Origin: Amyelois transitella
Lineage: Eukaryota; Arthropoda; Insecta; Lepidoptera; Pyralidae
Direction of reading: 5' to 3'
DNA length: 64,000 bases
NCBI RefSeq assembly: GCF_032362555.1
Contig: NC_083510.1
Coordinates: forward strand, 5,421,501 to 5,485,500
Shown: positions 50,173 to 61,988 of the stretch, piece after piece
Numbering within the stretch: the first letter of the stretch is position 1
Layout: each line of letters starts with the position of its first letter
Position numbers and translations under genes: made by a program
Notes under the pieces: model-generated
Database searches by the model: none
Told to the model about the DNA's origin: nothing
Seen by the model: only the letters and a program-made list of their open reading frames with translations

Positions 50173-53100
50173 CTATTCAACATCGAGTTGAGTGACGTCC
50201 CCCATTTTATTGATAGTGGGTGCTACATTGAACTCGCAACCTGTGCTCGCTATAACATCTTCCACTGACACGCCTTCAGCTAATTCAGTCAATGTCAAAC
50301 CTTTTTCCTTGTCTACTTCGAATACACACTGAAAAATATAAAAGTTGTATCAGATGTAAAACTTATTCGTTTAACTATTAAATGTCTCTCTCGTTGTCAT
50401 TTAATATTGCTTATTACTCTGAGTAAGCAAATTGTTGGCTTCTTAAGCTTGCAGTCAATTAAAGACAATATTTAATTCTCTTTTAGCTTTCCGGTTTGGG
50501 GCCGGCTCTCGGACAATTATTTTTCCGTATAATTGTAATAGTCTCCTGCCAAACAACGATACAAGGTTTGATATCCAGCTTTGTCGCCTCCTATACATAT
50601 ATAATAACAATCAGGAGGTCACTGTTCCATTGGTTCGGAAATCGCTACGTTTTATCATGCCAAAATTAAGACTCAATCGGTCATGTTATCGCATCGCGAC
50701 GTTGGGGGCCACAGATATAAAAAGTAAAACTTGGTCGAACAAAACCTTATATCAATGTTATCATGCAAATAAAAGCGATAGGTAAATTTTTAATCAGCCA
50801 GAAGTAGGTACCAGGCTATATGTTGTAGACGATCGTTATTAATTTTATTTATTATATGTGTGTGTATATAAAGGAGTAGTTCTATCTTGTATCCTACTAC
50901 TATTATAAAGGCGAAAGTTTGTATGGATGTTTGTTACTCTTTCACGCAAAAACTACTGAACCGATTACCATGAAATTTGGTATGTAGGTAGCTGAAGACC
51001 CAGAATAACACATAGGCTACTTTTTATCCCAGAGTTCCCGCGGGATTGATAGGGTTTCCATGCGGACGAAGTCGCGGGCGGCCTCTAGTATGTCATAAAA
51101 GACAAGTAAACGGATAAACACGATATCTACTGTCTCCGAGGCCCGGCGAGTGTCTCAGTCTCACTCGACAGAATAGCACCAATACTTTTCACACGAAAGT
51201 ACCCACGACAGTCGTATGAAAAGTGTTGGTGCTATTCTGTCGACGAATCGTTCAGATAAGAAAAAACTGCCGTCCATTAATCGCCCGAGAAAAAAAAATT
51301 CAGTCTTTCATCCTTCATCTGTCATTACTGGACTATCTAAAAGATGCAAGCATTTATATGTAAAAAATAAATAAAAAAGAACCTTATTACCTTTTCAGTT
51401 ATTATCATGTCGACACAATTCTTCCCCGTGAGCGGCAACGTGCACTCGGGCAATATTTTGTGCGCGCCATTTTTCGCCGCATGCTCCATTGTGACCACGA
51501 CTTTAGTCCTCGGAGCCGATACTAAATCCATGGCACCTCCCATACCTTTCACCATTTTTCCCTGTAAAGTACGAGTAATATTTTCGTTACGTCATGAAGA
51601 TGAACATTTGGAAACAGATACCACAAGAAAATGGTATATAAAATACGACATGAATATTCTTTCAGCATTTTATGAATATTTTGTAAATATGAAATTTTAT
51701 TTTAAATGAAAGAACATTTTTAATAAAACATTGAAAGTTTCAAAAATAACTTACAGGTATCATCCAGTTCGCCAAATCACCATACCGAGAAACCTGCATA
51801 GCTCCTAAAATGGTCAAGTCTATGTGACCACCACGAATCATGGCGAAGCTGTCATCAGAGGAGAAATAAGATGCACCTACAAATTATTATATCTTGTTAT
51901 AATAAATCAATTCTTTCATTAAGCCAAACAGCTGAACGAGGCCTTTCAGTCTTTTTAGACTGTTGGCTCTGTCTACCCCGCAAGCGATATGGACGTGATG
52001 ATATGTATGTAACAAATCAATCAATACTTACAAATACACAAAACCAAAGTCTGTCTATCTGCTACGCTTTCGCGACTATGAAATTCGTGTGAAAATAGTT
52101 ATCTCAGGTCAAACATAAGTTACTTAATGTTACCTTATGAAAAGGAGAAGCGTCAAAGCAGTCCTTATCTAAAATCGACACACTGAATATATGCAATTTT
52201 CTCATAGTAATAACAAATTAACATCTCGTCATTGTATGAACTGACTCTCATTTGACTAGTTGAAGGCAGGGCTTAAAAATTTTACCAGATAAACACAATA
52301 TTCACCAGGAAGCACTGTCACAGTTTCTTTTCCTGCATTGATGAGATCTGCATCAACTGCATCTTCTGTTGGGAATGGCCCCAATCCGAGAATACCGTTC
52401 TCTGATTGCAGCAATACTTTCACATTCTTCGGAATATAGTTACTGGCCAACATTGGCATGCCTAAAAATATATATATTCATTACTTTTCTCACTAAACTT
52501 TAGTATCATTGCTTTCATTACAAATCATCAGTACAAAACAGGAAAATCCAAGGTACTTAATATACAAACCTATGCCAAGATTTGCATACATTCCATCTTT
52601 AAATTCTAATGCAGCTCTCTTAATAATCCTTTCTCTCATTATATCAGATGCTTTCTTTTCCTTTTGTGATACGGGTTTTGTGACAGTTCTCCTTTCTATG
52701 CGTTTTTCATATTTATCGCCTTTAACTATTCTGTGTACATATATGGATGGCACATGTACAAAGTCAGGTTCAATTTCATCAACAATTTCTTCTACTTCAG
52801 CTATAGTTATTCGGGCGGCTCTACACATAGCTGGATTAAAATTTCGTGCACTCTTCCTGAATATCAAATTGCCGTGTTTGTCCGCTTTCCATGCCTTGAC
52901 AAGCGCGTAGTCTCCGGTAATAGCCTCCTCCATGATATAATCCTTGCCGTTGAACTGCTCATTTCTACGTGGGGAACTTGGTATATCAATCTAAAAACAT
53001 TACTTAGTTTTTTTTTGTGAACGAACATGTTAGGTAAATCTAATATGAGTTAAAATGCAAATTCTTTTATAACAAAAGTAGAGTAGCTTACTGATGGCAT

Positions 53101-54835
53101 GAGAATTTAAAACATATTTAACACATACTTTTCCATCTTTTGTATATTTGATGGGTGATCCTCCTTCATGTATTAGCGTGCCAAATCCTGTAGGTGTGAA
53201 GAATGCAGGTATACCAGCCCCTCCGGCTCGAATGCGCTCTGCTAGAGTACCTTGCGGCGTTAACTCTACCTAAAAATAAAGAAATAGTATTACTCATACT
53301 ACCCATACAAATATTATAAACAAGAAAATAAATATTTTTAACAAACAACTATTAGAATGTGATCTATCAATACAAATAAAATCAAAACTGCAATATCATA
53401 TTTTATGAAATTTGACACAAAGACAGATTTGTCCTTCAGGAGTAACAAAGGCCTCTTTTATTTCAGAGAATTCCCACATAAACAAGATCCCAAGCAATAT
53501 TTTGGTATTTTGCTATGAACAGAACAGGTCTTGATAATTTACACAAACATGTTTTCTATTACATATGTTATCAAGTATGTCTTATAAAAACAAATCATAT
53601 GCATATTAATTTGTTTTTGTTTTATGTAAATAAATAATTCCACAGAATGGCTGTTACAATTATTATTCTTAATAATATGTGTTTTAAAAATACCGAAAAG
53701 ATTAAACATTTTATTTTCAGCATGCCTTATGTACCTACCTCTAATTCTCCACTGAGAAACTGTCTTTCAAATTCAGCATTTTCTCCAACATATGAAGATA
53801 TCATCCGTTTAATTTGTTTACTCTGTAGTAAAATACCCAAACCAAAGTTTTCAACACCTGAAATTATATTACACTTACATATATACCTACATACTCTCTT
53901 CCTTAATAGACTTCTGAAATTTAAGAGCTCACTCTTGGCTGTGGAGTTAAGTGGAGCTTCCTCCAGTAAATTACAAATAAAATACTTAAGGCTTTAATGT
54001 AAACAAGTCATTTGATTGGGATGATGACATTGTCGCCTTTAAATCATATTATAATTATACTATCATCATATTATAACTGGTTATTTTACACATTATTAAT
54101 GGGAAAGATGTATCTTTCTTTTTCATGCTATGTCAACTGAACAGATTTGGATGTAACTTTATAGTGATGAAACTTATACAACAGAGTCATTGATGGCTAA
54201 AATTTACATTAGGCTTCTGCTGTTGAATACTAATACTTTAAATTTAAATTAATTTTAAAAGTAAAATTTTATTTACCAGCATTATTTGAAACTACAGTAA
54301 GACCAGCCACTTTTGAATTGTTCAAGGCCTGGATTAAGTTCTCTGGTATTCCACAAAGTCCAAACCCACCCACTAGCAGTCTTGACCCATCTTTTATATC
54401 ACTTACGGCATCCTTGGCACTTTCATATATTTTCTTTGTATTTTTCCTTCCAGTACTATAGGTTGCACATGATATTATCTAAAATATAATCAAGTTTATA
54501 TACACTTAGGTATTATACATTTATGTGTGAGACATAAAGACTGACATTAACTTATTTATAAGAACTATAATCATGAAGGCTTCTTTTGGTGGTAAAATAA
54601 AAGAATAATGGAATATATCAATTGAAAATGTGAGATAGGTATTATAAATATATTTTTTATAATCATTAAACAAGACTTTCGGCTCGGTCTCACCCGCAAG
54701 GGATATAAACGTGATAATATATATGAAAATATTAAACATGAAGTCACTTACCTTTCCAAATCCATGACTTTTATTTAGCTTTGAAATAATATTTGTATTT
54801 ACAAGAAGTAAACAACTTTTATACAGAATAACCAT
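50173..54835 (-). CDS. OXCT1: succinyl-CoA:3-ketoacid CoA transferase, mitochondrial (SCOT)
   Basis: Nine exons in transcript order: 54835-54752, 54478-54277, 53857-53739, 53269-53129, 52990-52570, 52461-52306, 51876-51755, 51561-51391, 50328-50173. They sum to 1572 nt, giving 523 aa and TAG, the family's normal length. The first 28 residues are basic and hydrophobic without acids, fitting a mitochondrial presequence. The alpha part shows [17 protein letters not shown] and [17 protein letters not shown]. The beta part shows [12 protein letters not shown], whose Glu343 is the catalytic glutamate that forms the CoA thioester, then [20 protein letters not shown] and [15 protein letters not shown]. 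The enzyme transfers CoA from succinyl-CoA to acetoacetate in the matrix, the rate-setting step of ketone-body use. Introns contain a Helitron-like copy, a long hairpin and two SINE-like fragments. All splice sites are GT-AG. Confidence 0.96.
50892..51088 (+). mobile_element. short non-autonomous Helitron-like element in last OXCT1 intron
   Basis: Begins TCCTACTACTATTATAAAGG after an A and ends GGGCGGCCTCTAG before a T. A 5' TC, a 3' CTAG and insertion between A and T are Helitron hallmarks. The internal text (TTTCACGCAAAAACTACTGA, ACCGATTACCATGAAATTTG, GAATAACACATAGGCTAC) matches a very common lepidopteran family of this kind. No Rep/helicase is present. Confidence 0.7.
51165..51243. repeat. 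32-bp near-perfect hairpin in last OXCT1 intron
   Basis: Arms 51165-51196 (starts TCGACAGAATAGCACCAA) and 51212-51243 pair with two mismatches, both of the G-T type when folded as RNA, around a 15-base loop. Located 77 bases downstream of the Helitron-like element. Confidence 0.85.
51911..52010 (+). repeat. SINE-like 3' fragment in an OXCT1 intron
   Basis: TCATTAAGCCAAACAGCTGA, GTTGGCTCTGTCTACCCC and a TATGTATG tail, antisense to the gene. Confidence 0.78.
54680..54725 (+). repeat. very short SINE-like tail fragment in OXCT1 intron 1
   Basis: CTCACCCGCAAGGGATATAA followed by CGTGATAATATATATG matches only the last 45 bases of the family. Confidence 0.55.
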
Positions 54836-55881
54836 TTTGCCTTTCTCAATTTTTAGATGCGAAGTTATAAAATTTTCTGTAAATAAATGAACAAAACCAA
54901 CATAAAGTTGTGGTATGTGGTGTTTTATTAGGCAACAGTATCGCAGTCACAGCTTGAGCACAGCACAAAAATAATAATTGCACTTTTAGTTCACAAACTC
55001 ACGTAGTATTTGTAACAAATTTAAAGTCATGTTTCTTTACTATTTACTACGATTCCAAAAACCAAAAAGATATTACGATTTAAACTTAACAATTACATCC
55101 TACAATAGCTAGCAACAAAACAACAATAAAAACAAAACATGCACAAAATCACAAAATGCAAATTTAAATATGCACCAATAATGTCAAAACAAAACAAACA
55201 AAGATGTCAAAATTGTCAAACTTCAAAAATGTTTTTAGAAAAAATCATGCAAAAGTTTATGGACTATAGGGTTAATAAAAGTATCTACTTACGTGGTCTA
55301 AAATTAGAATATTTTTACGAAATGTAACAAAAAGGTATCTGTTGTGCTCGCTGTATCACCATCCGTGATAAAATGATAAGAATGAATAATGTATGTAAGA
55401 ATTGAATGTTTTGTTTGTCGTACGATTCGCGAGGTCAACAAGGTTGTTCGGTTGTTGATATACCTACCTATATACATGTAAATCATACAGTACCTAACTA
55501 AGTGGCATAAAATTAAATAATAAATACTTGTGACTAATGGTCGCACAGTTAACAAACTTTATAAGTATTATGGAATCCCTACTCTAACTATATCTTTATT
55601 ATAAGTAAGTATTAAGCTTTTAACCGCTATCCATCCGCGTTTAACTTAAGTAAATTGTCGTAAGAGTTTCTTGAAAAATTGGCCATGTTACTATAAAAGA
55701 TCTGTGCTAAATTCCGTCCACTAGATGATTTTTGATTTATTAGTTAGGTTAGGTACAAAAGAATATAAAAATATGATCTCTTTAAATTTTTTACTCTTAT
55801 CTGAGTGGTTTATGTTATATCAATTTGATTGCTAGCCAATACATGTGTGTGAGGGAAAATATAGCGAGGGAACCTCAACAT
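54836..55881. promoter_or_regulatory. OXCT1 upstream region with TGTCAAA cluster
   Basis: The sequence upstream of the OXCT1 ATG. Three TGTCAAA words on the plus strand sit at 55182, 55205 and 55214, about 350-390 bases from the start codon. No TATA box or other gene is evident. Promoter extent is a guess. Confidence 0.35.
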
Positions 55882-56106
55882 GTGCCGTGTGGTGCCAAAA
55901 ACCAATACAAAAAAAAAATAGGACCACTCCATCTCTTTCCCATTGATGTCGTTAAAGGCCACTAAGGGATAAGCTTATAAACTTAGGATTCTTTTTTTTA
56001 GCCGAGTGGTTAACAACCTGTCACTATTTGAATTTCTACTACTAAGCCGAACAGCTAAATGTTGGCTCGTCTACCCCGCAAGGGATATAGCCGTGACTAT
56101 ATGTAT
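55882..56106 (+). repeat. SINE-like repeat, near full-length but diverged
   Basis: Starts GTGCCGTGTGGTGCC, passes GGACCACTCCATCTCTTTCC, GGCCACTAAGGGATAAGC and GTTAACAACCTGTCACT, and ends TCTACCCCGCAAGGGATATA plus a short tail. Confidence 0.8.
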
Positions 56107-56177
56107 ACGAGTATGAACCTCGACAACCTTCAATTCTCGAACTTCTCGACATTCTCGAATTCAACAAGGTAACCTGT

Positions 56178-57190
56178 GTTAGCCGATTCGTTGCGGATGA
56201 CACGGCAGTCGTGTCATATATTTTTTTAACGTGTGGCGTATGACTCGGTAGACGTGCCATTTTAAAATTGATTGTATCTCTCTCAACTTTCGTTTTAGAA
56301 GATTCTACCCTGAACAAAACCATCCTAGTTTTTTACGTAAATCAAGCCTGTAGGGTTCGTTTCTGAATATTCTATGAAATAGAATAAATCAGGGATTTTC
56401 AACCTTTTTTATATTGTATTAATATTAATAACCAAAACAAAACGGCACTTATTATTATTTTACTAATTTATTATTACGGCAATAACGGCCTAGTGCATTC
56501 GTGAGTAGTCTCTTCTTTACTGTAGGTCAAATAATCATCATAAGGCTGAGAGTCGGGGAGTTCTTCTTGCTTTAGTATAGTTTAGGTTTCATAATTTAGT
56601 TTTCTTTGGCAAAAGTTCTTTCGTGAACAAAGTCTGAGATTCGAAACTAAAATTTTCAGTTTCGCAGATGAAGGCATTAAGTACCACGTTTTGTAACTTT
56701 GTTTTGATCTGAAAAATGAATGAAAAAAAAATGAAACTACAACGAGTGTAAAACATTACTAATATTATGTATTACCTAAAAACATTATTTGAATTTAACA
56801 TCGAATGTAGTTTACATCGGACACACACATCTATTTAATTAACCTCACTCACTCATTTTTTAACTTCGAAACCTACAAAATGTTTGCTACCTCTGAACAG
56901 AAAAGTAACTTGCCAGCCATTTTCAGGAAAACACTTAATAAACTCACTCAAAAAATACTTAAAACGACGTTACCTTCCGCTTACATGCGTGGTTTGCTTT
57001 CAATTAAGTGAATCAAGTCATTACACGTGTAAAAACCAAGAAAAAGAATATAACTTTTCAGACATGGCGGGTGACACGGCTACCGTGTCACCAAACGCTA
57101 TGGCGTTTGACACGGCGGACGTGTCACAAAATATTTGTATGCCGCAACTGCTAAGTGTTTAAAAATGTGCGCCGCAACGAATCGGTTAGC
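56178..57190. mobile_element. unclassified 1-kb inverted-repeat element with TGACACG palindromes
   Basis: The ends are 19-bp inverted repeats, GTTAGCCGATTCGTTGCGG (56178-56196) and its near reverse complement (57172-57190), 17 of 19 matching. Next to the left end is TGACACG-N5-CGTGTCA (56198-56216). Near the right end are GTGACACGGCTACCGTGTCA (57071), AAACGCTATGGCGTTT (57094) and another TGACACG-N5-CGTGTCA (57109). No clear target duplication was found and no transposase was recognised, so it is probably a non-autonomous DNA transposon. A piggyBac link is possible but the expected TTAA is not seen. Small frames on both strands here are translations of the palindromes. Confidence 0.55.
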
Positions 57191-59124
57191 TGGTTCCTCT
57201 GGACTCTGGAGGGTCTGAAAGATTAAACTTGACTTTTCCCACTCCAGGGTCGTGATCGGAGGCGTACTTGGAATTGGGCTTCTCTTTAGGGAGAGGACAC
57301 TAAAATATTTAGTAGCAAAAAATAACCTCGTATTTGTGGCGTTTATTCATACTTAGGTATGGGTGGGGGTCCGACTCCCCGACTGTTCAGTTCCTGAAAA
57401 GAAACAGCCAAAGGGCAGTCAAGTTTTAAGCGACTGTAGGTACACATGATTTAAGTACTAAGAAGCCCACATACATACTTACTTATACAGGGCTTATTTA
57501 AGATAGTTGATAAGACGGAACGAGAGGGAGAAGCATAGTCAACGAAACGCTTTTCAATCCATTAAAATCTTTTAATGATATCTTAGAATCAAAATATTTG
57601 TTTAACCTATTATTGATTATATTATTGTAGTATTGCTTATTAATAAATAACTAATGACTGCAATACTTAAACTACTTAATTGAAATAATACCTACCTACG
57701 CATAAAAAAGCAGAGTGTTGATTGAATTCTTATGTCGTCCAAGGTAGGAAGGTAAGTAAGTAGGTTGTACCTACGAGGCAGATATATGTGGCTGAATTCA
57801 ACTGAAAAGTTTTGTTTCAATAAAAGAAATAAGTTGAACATGAACATTGTCACCACACCCAGCCAAGCAAAGCCTGACCCAGTCTAGCTGGATACACCAT
57901 TAGGCACAGATACTTGGCTGCGTGAATTCTAAATTTTTTGAAGTCCACTGGTTTACTCCATTGAACCAACTTAAGTACTTAGGTACATTTTATCTTTCGG
58001 AAATGTCTAATGAAATAAAAAATAAAGACACTTAAATCTATGTGGGTAATACGGTGGCATCGTGTCGCATTGTGGTGTCGCTGTTGAATCTTGGTGTTGA
58101 ATTACATAAACAAAAATAAACTAGAACAGTTAAGATAAAAGTTGTAGGTAGGTAGTTATGTAAACTTTAGGTAAATTTAACCTTGTTCCATGTTCCATTT
58201 ATTCAACATTGATTTAGTGTGTAGCAGATTTAATGGTTCTGGTTTGTTTTAAAAGTACCTACCTACGAAGTTTTTGTGGTAGATGGAAGAAGAAACACAT
58301 TTATTAAGTACATGTGTGTCTACTTCCATTTCAGTTATTTTTAGTGCTGTGAGTAGTAGTCCATTTCTATATGTAGATTCCTCTTGAAATAAAGGTTAAC
58401 AATCTTGAAGTCCTTTTGTTGAGAAACGATTAAAAATTTATAGCCATAAGAAGAAAAATCTAAATTGAATAACAGTTCAGATAATAAAGAATTTTTATTC
58501 TATTAAGTGCCTATAAATTTATATTGAAAAGTAATCTACAACACAAATACGGTAGGTGGGTATCAAGATTGTTCAGGGAACCTCCTTTATGTCAATATCT
58601 GAATAAAACGAATTCTTTTTAATAGAACTAGTATTTAGTATACTCCAATTTGGCTTTGTAAAAATCATTAAATCAATAAGAACATTTACTATAATTTTAA
58701 TTAATGAATCTTCAAAAATTATAGGTTTTTAATCACACAACACCTACAAATACAACAGCACCAAACGTCAGTTTAAAAAAAAGACCGGAAACATGTAGAA
58801 GAAAATTGAAGTCAGTAAGGTGACTTCAAAATAAAATTTGACCAAAAATAGCAGAGCTTTGACAAAAATTATATAATATTATTTCATTTGGATTATTTAA
58901 ATTTTGGTTTTGGAAAATGGAATTAAAACCCATTACAAAATTTATTGAAAGACGAAATTTTTTTATTTTGATTCTATGTCACGAATAGACTTTTTTTATT
59001 AGCAAATTTTAACAAATACTTTCAACATGTATCCCCGTACGTATACGAGGATTGCTATGATAATGAAACTACAATGACATCTAAATAATACTTTGATCTC
59101 TCCCTTCCTTCATCTAATAGTCTA
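57191..59124. other. gene-poor stretch
   Basis: Nothing is firmly supported. On the minus strand two stretches (57393-57353 and 57299 downward) could be read as exons but would need a 53-base intron and would run into the element at 56178-57190, so they are not called. TACCTAC-type words are frequent from 57.6 to 58.3 kb. Confidence 0.4.
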
Positions 59125-60005
59125 AGATCCGGCTGCAAAATCACTACGTTCATCGCGTAGTTAATCAAACTCACATTTTAACATACATTTATGAATAGGA
59201 TAATACATAGATAATAGGGTGCCAGTCAATAAGTGGCCGCAAGTAATTTTAATTAAATTAATGTTAATTAATTTTCCAAAAAAAATTTCGTTCACTTGTT
59301 TTTTAAATAAAATATCATCCACATCATAGAAATGTATGTAAAGAATTCGAAAATCAATGGGTGCCGTTACACACTCGGCCGCAACTACTACGCAGCCAGG
59401 TGTAAACAGGTAATATTTTGGTCTATTTATACGTTCATGTCGTACACGCATGTTTTTTATATCAAATTAAAGCTAATTTTTTTTTAATATGATGATATAT
59501 CGCTGCCTGTGAATAAATGGCCGCAAATTAGGGTTGCTAGCTGTTAAAAACTCGAGGTATCCGAGATAAAGTGAAAGAGAGTTAGCGAGTAACGCCACTT
59601 GTTAGACAAGGATGGCGAGTACCAGCTGTGCGAGTATTTGAAGCCATTGCGCACGCGTATAGATAAGGTTCTCAACAGTTTGGAGTCAAGAGAATAAATT
59701 ATTGAGCCAAGAAATTATTCTGGATCTGAGTTAATTTTTCTTGGTTCTATGCGTAGTATCTTTTTTGTAAAAAAAATAAAACATACTCAAAATTACATTT
59801 CTATGATGTGGATGATATTTTATTTAAAAAACAAGAGAACGAAATTTTTTTTGGAAAATTAATTAACATTAATTTAATTAAAATTACTTGCGGCCACTTA
59901 TTGACTGGCACCCTATTATCTATGTATTATCCTATTCATAAATGTATGTTAAAATGTGAGTTTGATTAACTACGCGATGAACGTAGTGATTTTGCAGCCG
60001 GATCT
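59125..60005. mobile_element. 881-bp structure with about 210-bp near-identical inverted arms
   Basis: The left arm (59125 to about 59335, starts AGATCCGGCTGCAAAATCAC) and the right arm (about 59795 to 60005) are reverse complements with one mismatch noticed over roughly 210 bases. The 460-base centre is not palindromic. Within the arms, a motif CCAGTCAATAAGTGGCCGCA occurs; a related copy, CCTGTGAATAAATGGCCGCA, lies in the centre at 59506. No flanking target duplication is visible. It could be a recent long-TIR DNA transposon without its transposase, or an inverted duplication of a smaller Tc1-like end (TAGGGTGCCAG). No coding frame of interest inside. Confidence 0.7.
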
Positions 60006-60693
60006 CGTACTATAATATTTCAACTTTATAAAATTTTGGATCATTACTAGGATTATCTTTAGATAATTATTCATGAAAATCGATATTAATGGGCTCCTGG
60101 GAATGTGATGATTTTATATTATACTGAATATGATGAAGGTTACTTGATAGCAATGATAAAAGGCACATTAATACAAATTTCTTGGATAAGTATCTACAAA
60201 TATTCAGTTACTGGTACTATTTACTTTTGAATGAATATCAGCAGGATCTATTTGTATTATCCGAATCCTCCTGTTATTCATGTTTTAGATTGCGAAATTT
60301 ACACGTACTCTATCTTAAAACAAATAAATATTTTTACTTTAATACCACTAAAAATTCCAACAGTAACGAGTCAAAAGTTTTATTAAAATAATAAATACAA
60401 ATAATTGTTTGAGCTCGTTCACTCTAAGATTATTGCTTTTTTTCCGTCTATCTCTGTAATCTATTCTATCCCTGCATCTAACTTGATAATTACATATTTT
60501 CATTCATCGACTATGGCCATCATAAGCACACTGGGTACAATAAAACTTTACAAAATGGCTGAGTATCTTTGTCCACCAATAGATTTAAATATAATATATA
60601 TATATATATATATATCATTTTCATTATCACAACTATTTGTACAAAAATAATTCATCCTCAACCCGTCACTATATTTGCCACCGTCAGTCCCTC
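60006..60693. other. spacer with (TA)n, GIPC 3' flank
   Basis: AT-rich with a (TA)n run at about 60593-60615. It should contain the GIPC 3' UTR. No other gene was seen. Confidence 0.45.
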
Positions 60694-61988
60694 TTAACTG
60701 AGTCTCCCAGAGCGTGCGTCTGTGATAACGCCCCAAAGTTCTATAATAAACTCGTCAGTGAAGCCGAATTCCTGAAGATCGCTGTTATCTATGGCATCGG
60801 CCAGCTCCATAGAATTGCTCTTGCCGTCAGCGAGGTCCCACATCTGCGTCGCCAAGTCCGTGTCATTGATGCCCATGAATGTTTCCAATAGTTGGTTGAT
60901 TTTTTCTATACCAGCTTTAGATCCCTCGTCATGCTGTAAATTAAAATTAATCATTATCAAAATGTTGTCGTGTTTTATTACTAGCTTTGTAACGTCGTTA
61001 ATAATAATAACTGAAGCAAATAGACTACAGTTAGGCAGATAAGAAGTATTAAGTAGAACTTAAATTTAGAGTAGGTAAGTAGGTGTGTTAATAATGTGGT
61101 GTGTGTAAATGTAATGTATCTTCAGATAGTTTAGACATATGTATACATATTTTGTTTACACATTTATATAGTTTTCTAGCGTAACATATGACTTGAAGTT
61201 GTTGAGACTTACATAAGTAGGTAATGCGTCATTTTAAGTACTTACGTCATTTTCTATTGTGGCTTGACCATTTGCTTTAAATCTGAGAGTTTCTTTCCCG
61301 GAACCGTAACTCTGTTTTTTACCAGACCTAGCGCTACCAGATTTAGGGCCGATACTATTAAACCCGCTTTTTAATGGTTCTACAAGTCTCATTATGAACG
61401 TTGTTCCTAATGGGATATCTTTTAACATCTTGGCAACTTCATAATGTCTTTTTCCAACCATATTTTCTCCGTCCAACTTCTCAATGTGATCGCCAATCTG
61501 CAACATTGTTAATTCCATAAACGTCTGCTTCCTGTGAAGACCTTAACAAGGTGAATAACTGAAATCGTTGAAGCCATTGTTGGCATGTTAACATTCATTA
61601 GCCTCAAATCATTTATTAGCACAAAGAACTTTTGTTCGTGTGCATTCGCTTGCTATAATATTTATCTAGGTATAAAAATAAATGATTTAGAAGTGATATC
61701 ACCACTTACCTATATGCATCGAAATAAGTACCTAATCAAAGGTGTAATCTTACTTACCTCTATATGTGCTATTCTTGATGCTATTGATCCCTCTCTTATT
61801 CTTTTAATGAAAGCATATCCTGCACCATTATCCGTGATCGTCAAACCCAGCGCATCTTCTGTTTTTACAATTTCAATCTCCTTAGGCCGACCCTTCCTAT
61901 GTGCAAATATAAAATCTTCTAAGCCTATTTGTCCACCAAGTAGTTTTTTCATGTCTACTTTGTGTGTATTCAGGGTGCAGAATAAAAT
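60694..61988 (-). CDS. GIPC: GIPC/kermit PDZ adaptor protein, C-terminal exons
   Basis: Three exons in transcript order: 61988-61758, 61497-61246, 60933-60694 (240 codons plus TAA), in phase with GT-AG borders. The gene enters from beyond the right edge, so the N-terminal GH1 part is missing. The first exon gives [20 protein letters not shown] and [20 protein letters not shown], the second [20 protein letters not shown], together the PDZ domain. The third gives [20 protein letters not shown] and [19 protein letters not shown], the GH2 domain that binds myosin VI. The protein links membrane receptors to myosin VI on endocytic vesicles; Drosophila kermit acts in planar polarity. The exon 2 acceptor is set at CAG|ATT because that joins RIAHIE directly to IGDHIE as in the family, although the frame is open further upstream. 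Confidence 0.93.

Noticed and set aside
52509-53020. Plus-strand open frames of 133 and 95 codons
   Set aside because: Antisense shadows of the large OXCT1 exon at 52570-52990.
56042-56323. 93-codon minus frame and the 92-codon plus frame at 56884-57162
   Set aside because: They translate the SINE tail and the repeated palindromes (DTA-VS patterns on both strands) of an inverted-repeat element.
61498-61518. Upstream extension of the second GIPC exon (MELTMLQ)
   Set aside because: The CAG just before ATTGGCGAT gives an exact family join with the preceding exon; the extension is intron sequence that happens to be open.
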